64,000 nucleotides of DNA from Straminergon stramineum (lineage: Eukaryota; Streptophyta; Bryopsida; Hypnales; Calliergonaceae), in NCBI GenBank assembly GCA_963920665.1, contig OY987263.1, positions 26,958,547-27,022,546 on the forward strand, given 5' to 3'. Shown in pieces: positions 11,977-25,387 of this stretch. The position numbers were made by a program, and so were the translations under genes. Numbering within the stretch: position 1 is the first letter of the stretch; every line of letters starts with the position of its first letter. Below the pieces are notes generated by a model. That model had not been told where the DNA came from and made no database searches. It saw only the letters and a list, made by a program, of their open reading frames with translations.

Positions 11977-12603
11977 GATTTTTTTTTAAGATTTTGGTCC
12001 TAGAATCAAGGCAACAATTTTATTAGGGTGTCCTAGGGAGTTTTACTTTGAGAATCCATAAAAATTAGATGCCTTATTCAAACATTCTATTTTTTTCTTG
12101 AAAATTCATGATTTTCACTTACTAATATTAAAAAAACTAAAACAATTAAAGATATATGCCTCCAACTATGTTGAATTGCTTAAATAGACAATTATGGGTG
12201 TTGCTACCTTAATAGATTAGTTCACCTTATTTGGAGATGGTGAGTTCAATTTAAAGAGTTTTGATGCATGGCTAAGCTTAGTGTAATTTGAAGAGAGTTT
12301 CTAAGAATTAGAGCAACGAGACCACATGCCTAGTAACTAAGTTAAAGGTGTTGCAGGATGTTAAATCCTCCATTCAAACTGGGCCCTATGGGGTAATTTT
12401 GTCGGTTATCAAGGGATTAAAGTAAAAAATACCTCCTATATTGAGCCATGTCTAAGGAGTAGACCTCCCCTATCCGATTTGGAGTCTTTGATTGCAAATA
12501 TGAATTCAGAATTTGCCAAAAAAATAATGTGCAAAAAATGAAAAAATTCCTGCATTTTCTCCAAGGTAAATCTAGTCCTCCGGGCCTAGTTCGAATGGAG
12601 GAT
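11977..12603. other. AT-rich spacer
   Basis: Between the LINE remnant and the first large TTAA element. Nothing recognisable as coding or structured was seen. Confidence 0.4.
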
Positions 12604-13570
12604 TTAACCCCTCACCACCAATAGGGACGAAAAGAGTCCTGAGGTCAAATTCAAAGTGCTGTAACTTTTGCATCCAATGTCCAAATTCAATAACACTTGT
12701 AGAATTTGAGCTCTCTCTTCTAGTTTGTGTGGTAAAATTTTCAGACCAATCCAAGGTGTACTCAATTTTTGGAAGCCAATCAAAGTTCACAAGTTCAATT
12801 TAAGTTCACCAAATTCCATTTGATGGCTATAACTTCAAGCACTTGTATCTCCTTCATCCAAAGTTCGTTTTCAATTAAATTTGTTGGGTTATGTTACCCT
12901 TGAAGTCTAGTTATTGTGGTAGAATTTGTATGCCAATCCAAGTTGTTTTGAATGTTTGGGAGCAATTTGAAGTTCAAAATCCTGACATTTTTGGATTACA
13001 GTCAACTTTGGTGGCTTGTTTCTTCTTCATACAATGTTCGTTTCCAATAGTTTTTCTTGGAAAAGTTGCGCATACTAGTCTAGTTTGTGGGTATAAAATT
13101 TCATATCAATCCAAGAAGTTATGAGTGACTAAAAAGCATTTTAGTAGAAGGAGGTTCAGTTTTTGATGTGTTTTTTTGCAACTTTTCTTGTTATTTTTTG
13201 ACATTTCAAAGCCATTTTGCAGACACAATGAGTCAATTGAATGATATTTTTTTTCATCAATGTGTTTGTATGCTGATTTTGAATCACTTTCTAGTTTAAA
13301 GTTTCTTCATCTGAGAAGATTTGGAAACCGAATTTTGCCTCCAAATGTATTTTTAGGAAAAAATTCAGCATCCTTTTTCAACACTAAAACATTATAATCT
13401 TGCAATCTATAGGGTCAAATAACACCAAATTTGATGCACGCCATTGACAACAAGTGCACTACAAGATCGTACGGTTGAGATCTCTATAACTTAGTGAAAT
13501 GTATATCTATGACACTTCAAAAGGAATGCTGCTTTTGAATTTGTTCAAGCCTCCAGTGGTGAGGGGTTAA
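12604..13570. mobile_element. TTAA-ended element with internal repeats (copy A)
   Basis: Starts TTAACCCCTCACCACC and ends GTGGTGAGGGGTTAA, a near-perfect inverted end of about 12 bases inside TTAA on both sides. Length 967 bases. Copy B (19593-20553) matches it over almost the whole length. The interior is a degenerate tandem array with a period near 170-180 bases: blocks such as CTTCATCCAAAGTTCG, TCTAGTTTGTG and CAATCCAAG recur at about 12660, 12845 and 13015. Open frames inside (12572-12790 minus, 12891-13124 plus) are not preserved in copy B and are not genes. Confidence 0.7.
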
Positions 13571-13833
13571 TCTCCTCCAAAGGTGCCCAGAGTAAAATTA
13601 TTTCCTGTCAGTCAAAGTTTCTGCCAATTCAGTCTCCTTCTAGGTGCAGTTAAACTTATACCAGATAAAAAAAAACCCACCAAGTTGTCATAACTTAAGT
13701 TACAAAGTTATCCAGTGACAGACAAATGGATTGATGTTTTGAGTTTTGAGGGTTTTTTCCTGCTCCATGGGATCCGTTATGCATGTGACATCCTTGGACT
13801 GACATCCTTTCCGTTTTGATTGGAATCAATAGT

Positions 13834-13855
13834 ACCTTACCTTACCTTACCTTAC
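13834..13855. repeat. CTTAC pentanucleotide microsatellite
   Basis: Four to five perfect copies of CCTTA/CTTAC in a row. Confidence 0.9.
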
Positions 13856-15621
13856 AACTGATCGATGTCTGATCCCTCAGACCCAGATGGACCCAGGCAC
13901 TGCAAGCACACGCCCCACATTCAGTCGAGGGCATACGACCCATTTCCAACCACTTAAGCAATTATGCATATATGGAGCCTGGAATTCTCAAGTGGAATTT
14001 TTTTTTGTGTGTGTACAGAAATAGAGTTGGGAAGGATTCCATATTTTTCCATCATTTTTTTTCTCTAAACATAATTACTACAAATTTTTTAGCTCAAGAT
14101 TTTGTTAGACCCGTAACAGTCATATAGATTTTCCTATTTCCAACCAAAGGTTGATTCCAAAATCAACCAAGAACTAGTTGCAATATTGACAGTGCTGTAA
14201 CCAATCATAATGTACTACAACTATATTGAGAACTGTCCTATGGAAAGAAAAATAGTCTGCATGGCAAAAATGGGGAGGATTGGAAAGGGGTCGCCTCCAA
14301 TACTCGCTCACCGGTCATTCAAATGCTCTGCAAAAGAACTTCGTTCTGCTGAAGTTACAATGAAATGAGCCAATTCAAAATGGCACACATTTTGAAGTCT
14401 CCTGCTGGCTGGCTGGCTCCTTGGTGGCTGTCAAGTTGAAAGGACAACGTTTTGCATTTGGGTGAGAATGATGTAGTCTAGCCCTTGAATGCCAGGTTGG
14501 TGACCTTGGAGATCAGGCATTTTGGAACCGTGTGACATCATCCGCTTTAAAAAAATAAAAAATACTCATTGGGAGTCAAACTACTGTAGAAGATCTCCCC
14601 TTTTCACCCCTAATTCCAAGGATGAATAGTTGCAATTCTGTCCTATAGAAAAGAATTCTTTGACGTTCATTGGACAAAAAACGTCCGCCACATCATGTAG
14701 GGGTTCATAAGGTAGACATAAACTTACCCATTCTTGTCCTTGCACCCAAAAACTGTCCTCATATACCGATGGGGTACATTCTAGAACGTGAATGTGCACC
14801 ACTAGTACATGAGGGAGGAGTTTTAGAAAGGATGGGAATGGGGATATCTACCTCATACAACAAGCTAAGGCAAAATGGATGGTAGTAAATTTGGTGAGAC
14901 TCGCACTAGTGTTTCTTTTTCTCTTGAAAATTTTGCCAACTCTAACAAAAAGGAGCTAATATGCAAATGTCTTTCCAATTTTTATTCAATGATATGTTGC
15001 TAGAAACACTAGAGTCCGTGACATTTTGTTAGAAAAACAAAACATTGACCAATATTGTTTGGCCCTAGTTGCAAGCTTATATTGCCAAAAGAAAGACTCA
15101 AAGAGCAAGAGATTTTGCATCAACATAACTTTCATCTACAATGCTAATGAAGAAGTTCGAGTAGGTCCTTACTTGAAAAGCAAATTATTACTTTAGTGTG
15201 TCACGAGGGACAACAATTCTTGTAGTCCAACTATTTTTTTTTTTTGAGATTAATATTATATACAAAGTTTCATGGCTTCCAAATGAACATAGTAGCTTTT
15301 ACTTGCTAATTTTTAAGCCTCAAGTCTTACAACACAATCCACCCTTGTTGTAAGTTAAACTTGATTACTATTAAAGTGCACTATATGTTTTAGAAATTCA
15401 TCTACCTTGAAGATCTCAAAATAAAATGCTAGATGTTAGGTGTTACTACTTTCCAAAAATTCCTTTCATAATCGCCTTGTTAATAAATATGTGTTAAAAG
15501 AGCATGTTCATTTTCAATCTTTGCTACCATATCTATTATTTCATTAAAGGTTGTATACAAATGGAACAATAAAGAGTTTGATGAGTGAAATATAGGGTGT
15601 GAATAAGATCAACAACACTAG
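13856..15621. other. Spacer with one diverged TTAA-family fragment
   Basis: Bases about 14480-14670 match the dispersed element at 37304-37732 in reverse orientation (shared block AATTCCAAGGATGAATAGTT and the flanking GACATCATC). The rest is AT-rich. Frames at 14581-14802 minus and 14670-14885 plus lie over this fragment and have no recognisable product. Confidence 0.5.
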
Positions 15622-15836
15622 TGTGTGAGCATGAAAATGTGAGCACGTGAGCCTAAAGAGTATGTATAAGTAGATATCCTACAACCATTGAAGGCATTTA
15701 TAATATAAATACTTATAATGTAGATACCTTTAACATAGCTATACTATAATCATGGAAGATTTCTATAATATAGACACCTATAACAAAGGTATGTAGTTTT
15801 TTAGGCTCATGGGCTCATGCTTCTAGGCTCACATAA
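15622..15836. mobile_element. MITE with GAGCCT ends, best copy
   Basis: Left end TGTGAGCATGAAAATGTGAG then CACGTGAGCCTAAAG; right end TTAGGCTCATGGGCTCATG then CTTCTAGGCTCACAT, which is the inverted form with a few mismatches. Two further copies lie at 9328 and 9960. Non-coding. Confidence 0.65.
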
Positions 15837-16979
15837 TAGCAACCCTCCAATGAAATTGAGATTCCCTATGGTAAGCTAACCAAGTTCATTCAACTAGAAC
15901 ACATAGTAGTAATAAAACTACTTCACATTAATTTGAAATGAAACAAATTATTTTGTGAGGTGCATTAATGAAGTTGGTCAAATTATTCTCTTTACACTAT
16001 TAATATACAATATGTTAAGGTCCACACTATTTTCATACTATCTCAAATAGTATCATTATCATCCAATTTTTAATTTAATTTGTTATGCTTTCATCCAAGC
16101 TTCATCCAAATTTTCACACTACTTCAAAGACATTCATCCAATTTTTTTTCAATGATGTGAGGGAATCTTGCACTATTCAAAATTCACATACAAATTAGAT
16201 TATTTTGATTACTTCGTTGGCTAATTGAATGAATTTTGGATGAATGTATTCTAACTAATGTGAACATGTAGATGGAATTTAGATGAAAATTGGATGATAG
16301 CAAATGATATTGGATGCATATACTAGATGAAATTTAGATGCCAATTAAACAATTCAAGATAATATGAAAAGAGTATAAATAGACTACATAATATTGATTT
16401 TATTTAAAATATCCAAAACATTCATACTAGACTACCTTGAAAATTTGCCTAATTCCCCAATTCCTATGAGTTAGTGTTAGCATGGAATTCATTTAAGGAT
16501 GATATCCCCCAAATGTCACTTTCTTTGCTATTGTGCTTGGTATTTATCATTAGATTGGTCACATTTTCTTGTTGGCAAGTGAAAAGAGATTCCAACATGC
16601 TAGAGAATGCAATATTTAAATGTCATATGCAAAAGTTAGGAAGAGACAACATTTTTTTTGGTAGATGTTCTACAATTGTTTCTTCAACACATGTATATAT
16701 TGATTTTGGAAATGTACATAGAGTAATGATGGCGGTTTTAGACATGGTGGGATTTAAGGTGTAACCACCCATACATGCTACATTAAGTTAGTGCACATCA
16801 AAAATTCCAAAATTAAGTATGAATTAGTGCCATTACTATATGATACACTAATTGAATTAACTAATGTGCGATATTAGTGCAATAGTGTACCTCACAAATG
16901 GACATTATTCCATAATTAGTGTGAGTTAATTTCAGTTAGTGTTATTACTGCTAACCGCAGTAATTGAATTAACTTGAGT
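15837..16979. other. AT-rich spacer with a short-repeat stretch
   Basis: AT-rich. Around 16790-16970 the motif ATTAGTG / GTTAGTG recurs several times with AATTGAATTAA, probably decayed repeat. The frame at 16474-16764 (plus, 96 codons) has no recognisable domain and is not supported as a gene. Confidence 0.35.
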
Positions 16980-19400
16980 AGTAAGCTTAATTGCCCCGCT
17001 GCATTTGTCCACGCCAAGGAAAAGACTACGGAGACCTGTCTTTAATTGTCAGTCGGGTGCGAGGAGGAATGGTGAATGGTCGGTTGCAGGGTTTATGGTT
17101 TAGTGCGAGAGTCGTGCGAAGAAACTGTTGCAGCGGAATTGTAGCGGCCCACATTCCGGCAGGCGACTTTGCGATTGCAGGTTTGGATTCCATTCACAGG
17201 TGCCCAACTTGAAGAAAAATCATGCGGTTTGGGGTCCGAATTCTGGATTCAATGCCGAGGTTCCAGCAGTTTTGAGAACATTCACTAGGGACTTTCTTTT
17301 GTCTATTTTTTGATAATCACATAGAATCACACACAATACTTCATTGATTCTGGTGATCGATGCAATTTGATTCCATCTGAATTATTAATTTCTCACAATG
17401 TAATCCAATCGAATTGGACATTTTCAAATTGTGAGGAGAATTTAGGGTTTACGACGCTCACTTATACGTCCATGATTTGTGCATCCTTCGCAATCTATTG
17501 TTACTTTTTATTGAGAATGGATGGTCTTTCATTCTGTTGACGCTCTATTCGAAGTTCAAATTGGTAGAGAGTCCATCCTTTGAACTGATTCTTCTTCTCA
17601 ATGCTGTGGTGATCGTGTTGGGCCTGAGTGTGATGATTTTTGACGCAGCCCAGAAACATAGAGGTCACATAGTTGCTCAATACTATCTGAAATGCGTATG
17701 ATTTTGACGATCGGGGAATGTTATATGTGAAATGCGTATGTTAGACTTTTAACACATGCAGTGGGGTCTCCATGTAATGAATGTGATTCTATGGAGAGTT
17801 TTGGAGAAGATTCTTTTTATGATGTTGTTTCAAGAGTTCTTGAACCAGTCTAGGTTTATTGAGACCTCTGTTTTTGTCACTGGTATTGTTTTTTGAGGAT
17901 GCAGATTCGTGTAGGGAAAATGGGTTCAAGGATGGAGAAGGACATGCCATAATGATGAAGCCTTTCTCTGCCGATTCTGAAGTATTTGAATTCCTGTCTT
18001 TCTTCGGCTTTAATTTTCTGCACCTAAAAGGGTTGAATCATATCATGTGGGGTGCATAGATTGGTTGTTTATTGTGACTATGGGTTACACAGTATACTTA
18101 GGACCAGGGTATTCTTTTCGTTAACAATGCACATACGTTAAGGGTGTTACACCTACGCGACTGTGTCATTTCTTTCCACTCTCAGTTTATTATTGCAGAT
18201 TTTCATATTCATAACACGAAGACTTGAGCTGCGCTTGGAATGACTTTATTAATATCATTACCTTCATATTAAAGACTATTCCTTTCATATTCAGGGAGCC
18301 CAATGTCTACGTTAGTACGTAGTATGTGATATATTTCGTTCCGGTTATTCACTTTTAGAAGACTCCCCACAAGAGATATTCTTAAAACCTAGCCACGTTT
18401 AACCTCACCAATTGTAATGCTACGGCAGGCCAGTTCTAATGTAAGCTTTACCAATTGTATGGCTGCTAGGTTTTCTAAACTATGTCTATGGGTGGGTCCT
18501 TAACAAGAGATTGCAGACAGGGTAATTCACCACATAATATCACTATCAAATGGATTTCTTGGCCTCGTGTGAAGAATGCAATTTATGTACATGAGCCAAT
18601 ACTGTTGAGTTGGGAATTCTAGTATCACTCTTTATGATTTTCTTATGCAATTTCAAAGTGGGAGGTTGTACACTTATAGAGCACTGTAGGTGATAGTGGG
18701 GAACCTCATTTCTTTTAAAAGATCAGTGGCCATAGACACGCAAACAAGTCGTGCTGACACTACTTCGTAATTGAAGGCCAACCCAGTGTATGAATTGATG
18801 AGTTGCTGTTGGTAGCAGGGTCAGTATTGGAGACAGGATCAGGTCCAAATGGTTTTAATATCCTCTACTTTGGTTTTCATTTGAAATATTTCTGCTATTC
18901 CAAGTACAAGTGGTTGATCTTTGTGGCAAAGTCGTAACTGAGTTATTTGAGCACTGGAGCATTGGCAACTGCTGAAGGTGAACAAGGCTCAATTTGCTGA
19001 GTGCATTATGGGTTTAGGATTTCCAGTGGACCTTCTATGTATTGCATCCAGGTAGCTACACAACTTCTCCTGTATTGACTTGTTTCACCATGTTCGAGGG
19101 TTTCTTCTATCAATAAGTTAGTGGTTGTCATTACTGGATTGCGAATCGGTGAATAGAAACCTGGTGATTGACGTACATGTGGCTCGATGACAATGGGTAA
19201 CCCAGAAGAAGCGGTTTTACAGTTTGTGCTACCTTCCCGATGCAAGACACTAATTTCAAGTAGTTACAGATAATGGAAGATTCCAAATGCTCTAAAATCC
19301 GCTTGCTTAGTAGTTTTTTTGACAATCACCTTGGCTTTTAAAGGTGGCTCTCTTTCCTTAATTGGAACTACTTATTGAAATATCTACTTTTTGAATAACT
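16980..19400. other. Higher-GC island without a recognised gene
   Basis: The base composition becomes gene-like compared with the flanks, especially at 16990-17300. Plus-strand frames at 16991-17212, 17128-17313 and 17477-17701 are short; the last would encode a peptide with a hydrophobic run (ELILLLNAVVIVLGLSVMIF) but begins at a non-ATG codon. No splice-consistent multi-exon gene could be assembled. It could be a decayed gene, a non-coding transcript or a retroelement remnant. Confidence 0.25.
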
Positions 19401-19592
19401 GGTGTAGCATCTACTGCTAACAGCTGGTTATAGTGATCGTGTGTTGTCTACCTTTTCCATTGAGCTAAAATCATTTTGTAGAAATATCAATCAGGTTCTT
19501 CACACAATTGTTAGATGCCAGTTGGTTCTCTTGACTCTGAATAGTTTGTTTCAGAGAAGGTGGACGTGATTTTTGTGGAGACCTTGAGGCCT

Positions 19593-20553
19593 TCAACCCC
19601 TCACCGCCAAAGGGGACGAAAAGTGTCCTTAGGTCAAATTCAAAGTGCTGTAACTTTTGCATCCAATGCCTGAATTCAATAAAACTTGTTGTAGAATTTG
19701 AGCTCTCTTCTAGTTTTTGTGGTAAAATTTTCAGATCAATCCAAGATTTTCTGAATTTTTGGAAGCCAATCAAATTTCACAGGTTCAATTTTAGTTCTCT
19801 ACACTTGATTTGATGGCTGCACCTTCGGGGGCTTGTATCTCCTTCATCCAAAGTTCGTTTTCAATAAAATTTGTTGGGTTATGTTACCTTTGAAGTCTAG
19901 TTTTTGTGGTAGAATTTTCAAATCAATCCAGGTTGTTTTGAATGTTTGGGAGTAGTTCAAAGTTCAAAATCTCGACATTTTTGGGTTACAGTCAACTTTG
20001 ACAGCTTGTTTCTTCTTCATACAATGTTTGTTTCCAATAATTTTTCTTGGAAAAGTTGCGCATACTAGTCTAGTTTGTGGGTATAAAATTTCATATCAAT
20101 CCAAGAAGTTATGAGTGATTGAAAAGCATTTTAGTAGGAGGTTCAGTTTTTGATGTGTTTTTGTAACTTTTCTTGTTATTTTTTGACATTTCAAAGCCAT
20201 TTTGTAGACACAATGTGTCAATTGAATGATATTTTTTTTCATCAATGAGTTTGTATGCTGATTTTGAATCACGTATTAGCTTAAAGTTTCTTCGTTTGAG
20301 TAGATTTAGAAACCGAAATTTGCCTCCAAATGTGTTTTTTGGAAAATTTCAGCATCCTTTTTCAACACTAAAACATTATAATCTTGCAATCTATATGGTC
20401 AAATGACACCAAATTTGATGCATGTCATCTACATCAAGTGCATTACAAGATTGTATGGTTGAGATCTCTATAGCTCAATGAAAATTATATTTATAACACT
20501 TCAAAAGAAATGTTGTTTTTAACATGTTCAGACCTTGGGTGGTGAGGGGTTAA
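19593..20553. mobile_element. TTAA-ended element with internal repeats (copy B)
   Basis: Starts TCAACCCCTCACCGCC (left TTAA mutated) and ends GGTGGTGAGGGGTTAA. Length 961 bases and closely similar to copy A throughout, including the 170-180 base internal repeat. The minus-strand frame 19773-19471 is a shadow over the left end. Confidence 0.7.
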
Positions 20554-20742
20554 TCTTGGAAGGTCGGATTGGTCACCGTGGAAACTAACCTTTTTGGTAC
20601 CATGTGAATGATTTGTTGAAGAAAAAAAAAGGAGCACTCTTTGGAGGTCCAACTATTGTGCAAGACTTGCCCTTTTTACACAAAATTTGAAGGATGAACA
20701 TGTACAAATCATTGAGCGTCCCCCTTGTTCTTTTAGGGTTAA
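20550..20742. mobile_element. Short TTAA element abutting copy B
   Basis: Shares the TTAA at 20550-20553 with copy B, then runs TTAATCTTGGAAGG ... CTTTTAGGGTTAA to a second TTAA at 20739-20742. The interior block around GGAGGTCCAACTATTGTGCA places it in the same family as 37304-37732, as a shorter derivative in the opposite orientation. Confidence 0.5.
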
Positions 20743-21886
20743 TTCCCCTTTGGCAAAGGACAATACACTTGACTAGCAATTCAAGTATTTATTACAAATT
20801 TGAATAGTGCAAATTCCATACATACATTATGATATAGTGCAATATATTAGTGTACTTTGAGAAATATTAGCATGTTATCATTGAATATTGTAGAATTTAG
20901 TGACCTTCTACAACTTGGAATGTAAAGATTCTTGTGCTTTCATTTGATGTTGTATGAGATTTCAAACATCCATCTAGTTTTTGCAAAGGTCTAGATTTGA
21001 ACAAATTCAAAATCAACTTTTGATATCAATTATTATTTTTAGATCTAAAGGTTTAAAAGCTTCTATTGGAGACTTACATGATAGATAGACTTGTCAAGGA
21101 GTCAATTTTTCATTGAATATGGATTGAACCAATGCATATCATTTTGACATAATGTGGCAAAGCGTAACTTTGTTTTCATTACTTCATTAGTGATCATTCA
21201 AGAATAGAATTTTGCAAAGAGAGATATATGTAGAATTTTTTTTATAAAATTGTAAAGAATTTGATAATATTGAGGCAAAAATTCAATTGTCTTGGTCTAA
21301 ACATACACTCATTGATTTGAGAAGCCCTTACTTGTTCAAGTTGAGTTCACCTTTTACAAAATAAGGTGTGAGATTTTTTCTCATGTGTGACATTTTTTTT
21401 CATGCCAATTCAAAAGAAACTCAACAAAGGTTCTAACAATTTAATATGACTTTGTGAAACAATTTGGAAATTGAATGTGCTACCATCATGTTGCATTGCA
21501 TGTTTTTGTTAGATAGAAGGAAAGGGCTAGCCACCAATTATTCTTGAAATTCATGGATGATGAATGGAATCATCAAAGGATGATCAAACATTATTTATGG
21601 GATTGTTCACTACATTGAATGTTGGACTAAATTTGCTTTGTTTTTTGAGGATAAGAAATGCAGAAAGTAGACACTTTGCTAGGGTCAAAAGTTTTGAATG
21701 GAGAAAATATAAGAAATGAACATTGTAACTATATGATCATAATCCTACCGTTATAGAGACCTATTTTTAATTCTCAAAAGACATGTCTTATCACCAAGGT
21801 ACTTTGCCTAAAATGATTTGATTTATGAAACAACTCATTAGGAGTGATTTGAGGGCAAGGGAGGGCCGTTTCAAGGTTGTTCCCCT
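20743..21886. other. AT-rich spacer
   Basis: No coding, RNA or clearly structured feature was seen. Confidence 0.4.
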
Positions 21887-22947
21887 AACGGTCTAGGAAT
21901 TCTAAACTAGCTAATGTTGCTAGAAAATTTTAATTAAAAAAAAAAATTCTCGAAATTTTTCAAAAAATGTTAGGAAATTGCAAACTGATTATTTAAATTA
22001 TTTTTTTCCAATTTTTTAACATCTAAAGTCCCAAACATGGTTTTTTGGCATTATAGATATTTTGGGCAGCTCACTACGAGTGGAATTTTCCATTTTTTTC
22101 TTTGAAATTTTGATACAACATGTGGTCGAGGAGTAGCTTTAAGGCCCAACAATTTTCATAAGTTTCGGCTACATGGTTAAAAAGTTATTGTATGATATGT
22201 AGTTTCTTTCCCAACTTGGGCAGCTTAGGTAGATCAGAAAAAACCACTTTTTTCAAAATAAAAAATTTGAAATTGATTTTCAAGATTTTTATATATGTGG
22301 AAAGCTTTGAATCATTCCATTTTGATCAATGAGGTGAAAGTTATGAGGAGTTTTAGTTTGCGGGCAATTATGGATTCTCTACTCTAAAATAAACTTTGAA
22401 GTCCTTCATTTTACTCAATTTTCAATATTTTTTGAAAAAAATAAAATTTTAGGATGTAGATTGTTTATTACAACATTACAAACATTGGGATTGCCAATTT
22501 TCAAATCCATAACAAAATTCTTAACAATTTAGTATTTTCAATCATTATCTACTCCTTTCTACTTACTATTTTTTTCCTAGATGTTGTACAATTCCAAATG
22601 ATCTGAAATTTTTCAAGCATGTAGCTAATTTGACTTGAATAATGAATAAAAGAGACACATCCATTTTGGACATTTTTTCATACAAATATGACCTTGTGAA
22701 GAGCAGCTGCCCAGTTTTTCATAGGGACAAAAAAAGGATTTTTGTCAATTCAAACGCTAATATCTTGCAATCTACACGGTGGAAATTTATGAAAATTTTT
22801 CCACATGTTCTCAAACCAGCTTACTACAAGATCCTACAGTTACATGTGTCCAAAAATGTTTTTTTTCTAAAATTTGGTTCTTGTACTAGAAATGGCAGTT
22901 TTGGAGCATTTTTGGTGAAAACGTAGTCAAAAACATTTAGGGGTTAA
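21887..22947. mobile_element. TTAA-type element (copy D)
   Basis: The right end reads ACATTTAGGGGTTAA, the same as copy C. The left end is probably the CCCCTAACGG at about 21901, where the TTAA has decayed. The interior block GGAAAGCTTTGAATCATTCC and its surroundings match 26330-26630 (copy E). The plus frame 22642-22926 lies inside and is not a gene. Confidence 0.5.
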
Positions 22948-25162
22948 ATAAGTAAGTAAATAAATAATATTTTTTGACGTGGCATGGTCTCAACCATATT
23001 AGATCACGATTGCCACCAATTCCTACAATCCAGGAACTAGAGGGAACTCGGGGGCTTCTTTTGCCCCCAATTCTCTTCTATTGATTTATGACTTACCCCC
23101 CCCCCTAAAGATCCAAGGATTTTTGACAAAATACAAATCCATAATAAATTATAAGTTTTGTCATTTCTTTGAAGTTTGCATCAATAAAAACTATATAAAG
23201 CATGGAGAATAGAAAGTAAATCTAAGTTCACAAAATTAGAACCATTCAAAGATTTGCTTCAAATGAATTTTGAAGATTTAATTTCAAAAATTCAACAAAA
23301 TTACAATTTTTAGGTTTAGCATTTGAAAATTCCTATGATCGATCAAAATTGTAGTAGTTACAATAATGTATAAAAAAACATAAAATTTAGAAATGTGAGC
23401 ATCAACACTTTCTACAAATAGAAAACTTTCCAACACTAGACAAATTCTGAACACTTTGTGCTATTTTCTTTAGAATATTTGTTTGACAATGACAATTTTA
23501 GTTTTGAATTAAAAAAATAAAAAGACAACCCCATCTAGTTTGGAAATGCTTCAATGGAATTAATTTTTGGATATGTTTTTGGATATGTTCGGATATGCTT
23601 CAATCTAGTAAATCACCAATCTCATACCATAATGTTATATGTTAATTGCTTAACTCCTAATGTGAGTTTATTTTGAACACCTAAAGTTCCTAAACTATTT
23701 TTCTCAAAAAAATATCCTAAACAACCACTTTCTAGTGCATGGAGCATATTCATTGAAATAAAATTAAAAAAATAAAATTTTAACCATACAAATTTGTATT
23801 AGACCACTACAAATATTTGTGGATAAAATTTTCATACCATATGTCCATGTCGATTGTAAGATTATAATATTCGGAGTTAAAATAAAATAAAATTTGGATT
23901 GTGCATGCTTAGTATGGTCAACATAGTTTCACTCAAATTTGTGGAGAAGGAGGCACTATCTAACTTTCTAAATTTGAACCATTAATTGGGAGTTAGTTGC
24001 ATTAGTTATTTTAAGAATATTAAGGGGGGGGTGTAACCTACTCAAAATCATCGTGCACTAGCAAGATGTTAAAACAACTATATAGGCAAGATTTCAATTT
24101 TTTTTTTGACATCTCATTTTTGGGAAGAATTAAAATCTCAATGGTCTACACAAATCTTTTCTTTTCAAAATCCAACACATGAATAAAAAATAGAATAAGA
24201 AGCTCATGAAATTACACTAGAATTTGAGCTAATGGTTCTAGAGTTGTTCTAAAATTCCTATCTTTAGTGCATTGAATGAAAATTGAATTTTTTCACTTTC
24301 AACCATATATTATTTTCCTGTATTGATTTAAGAATGTTTGGAAAAAATTCAACCCATTTACTTGCACAAATTTTCAAATATAAGCTTTCAAAGTTAATGA
24401 AAAATAATTCATAACTTAATTGATTGCTTTCCCTCTCTATTAGCACATTGCATGAGCTACCCTTGAAATTTCAAGCCCTATAACTTTTGATCCAAATGTC
24501 CAATAGGAAAAAGTTTATATTTTTGCAAAGCTTATACAAGCCCTCATCTTGGGTATAAATTTTACTTTTAATCCGTTCAAAAATGACCTTGTATGAACCT
24601 ACCCAAGCCTTGAGAAAGCTCTAAGGGAGTTTATTGTCCTTTAGAGAATAGAACAAAACTGCAAACAACTAAATGGTTAAAATCAAATACCACTAGGTTT
24701 AATTCTGGCCATTGTTCATTTATAAGCATTTAAAAAATTTTAGTTGTTACCATTTTCCTTAATTTGGGTTGTTTCAAGTGAATAAGATGACCATTTTGGA
24801 TTCACTTTTAGTCAATTTTAAAGTAATCTAGATGCAGTTAAAGATTTTTCATAGATCACTAGGAAATTCTATAACTAATACATAATTTGTCATTTCTTCC
24901 ATCCTCCGAGGAGACCAATCATTCAAATCTTGTAGCTATAATAGGGTGGCTTGCTTTGTGTAGTGAAGTAATCACCTAATTGCAATCCATTACTAAAAAT
25001 AACTTGTATAATATTGCCAAAAATGTACAACGAACTTGTTTTATATGCCATCATAAAAATGCATGCTTAGAAAATCCAAAATCCCTTTAGTTTTGACTCC
25101 CAACAAGATTCAACAAGAACATAAATAGTCAAAGAATCTTTAAAATATGGAAAAAAATATCA
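22948..25162. other. AT-rich spacer
   Basis: Very AT-rich with a few C or G homopolymer runs (near 23096 and 24026). No gene or clear repeat end was recognised. Confidence 0.4.
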
Positions 25163-25279
25163 TTGGAAAAAACAAAATTGTTCTACATAAAAAAAAATAC
25201 TCTAAGTGTATTGCAAGAGCTACATTTATTCAGCCCTAAACAGTGCCTCGTTGCAGTGCCTCGTACAGTGCCTCGTACA

Positions 25280-25387
25280 GGTAATAGGTTCAGGGTGTCT
25301 AAAAGAAAGCTGCCTCGTGCAGCCCTAAACAGTCCCTCGTACAGTGCCTCGTTGCAGCTTTCTTTTAAACACGCCGAACCTATTACC
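25280..25387. ncRNA. Long hairpin, candidate small-RNA precursor or foldback element
   Basis: Arms at 25280-25312 and 25355-25387 are inverted copies of 33 bases with three mismatches, enclosing a 42-base loop. The loop and the left flank (from 25230) carry a repeated GC-rich unit, GTGCCTCGTACAG / AGCCCTAAACAGT, in the same orientation. The GC content is much higher than the surrounding spacer. Structure is visible; transcription and function are unknown. The frames at 25163-25453 plus and 25398-25183 minus are shadows of the palindrome. Confidence 0.5.

Noticed and set aside
12572..13124. Small frames near 12.6 and 12.9 kb as genes
   Set aside because: They lie within TTAA element A and are not kept in the closely similar copy B.
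17477..17701. 74-codon frame with a hydrophobic run as a membrane protein gene
   Set aside because: Starts at a non-ATG codon, no neighbouring exons fit, and no family is recognised.
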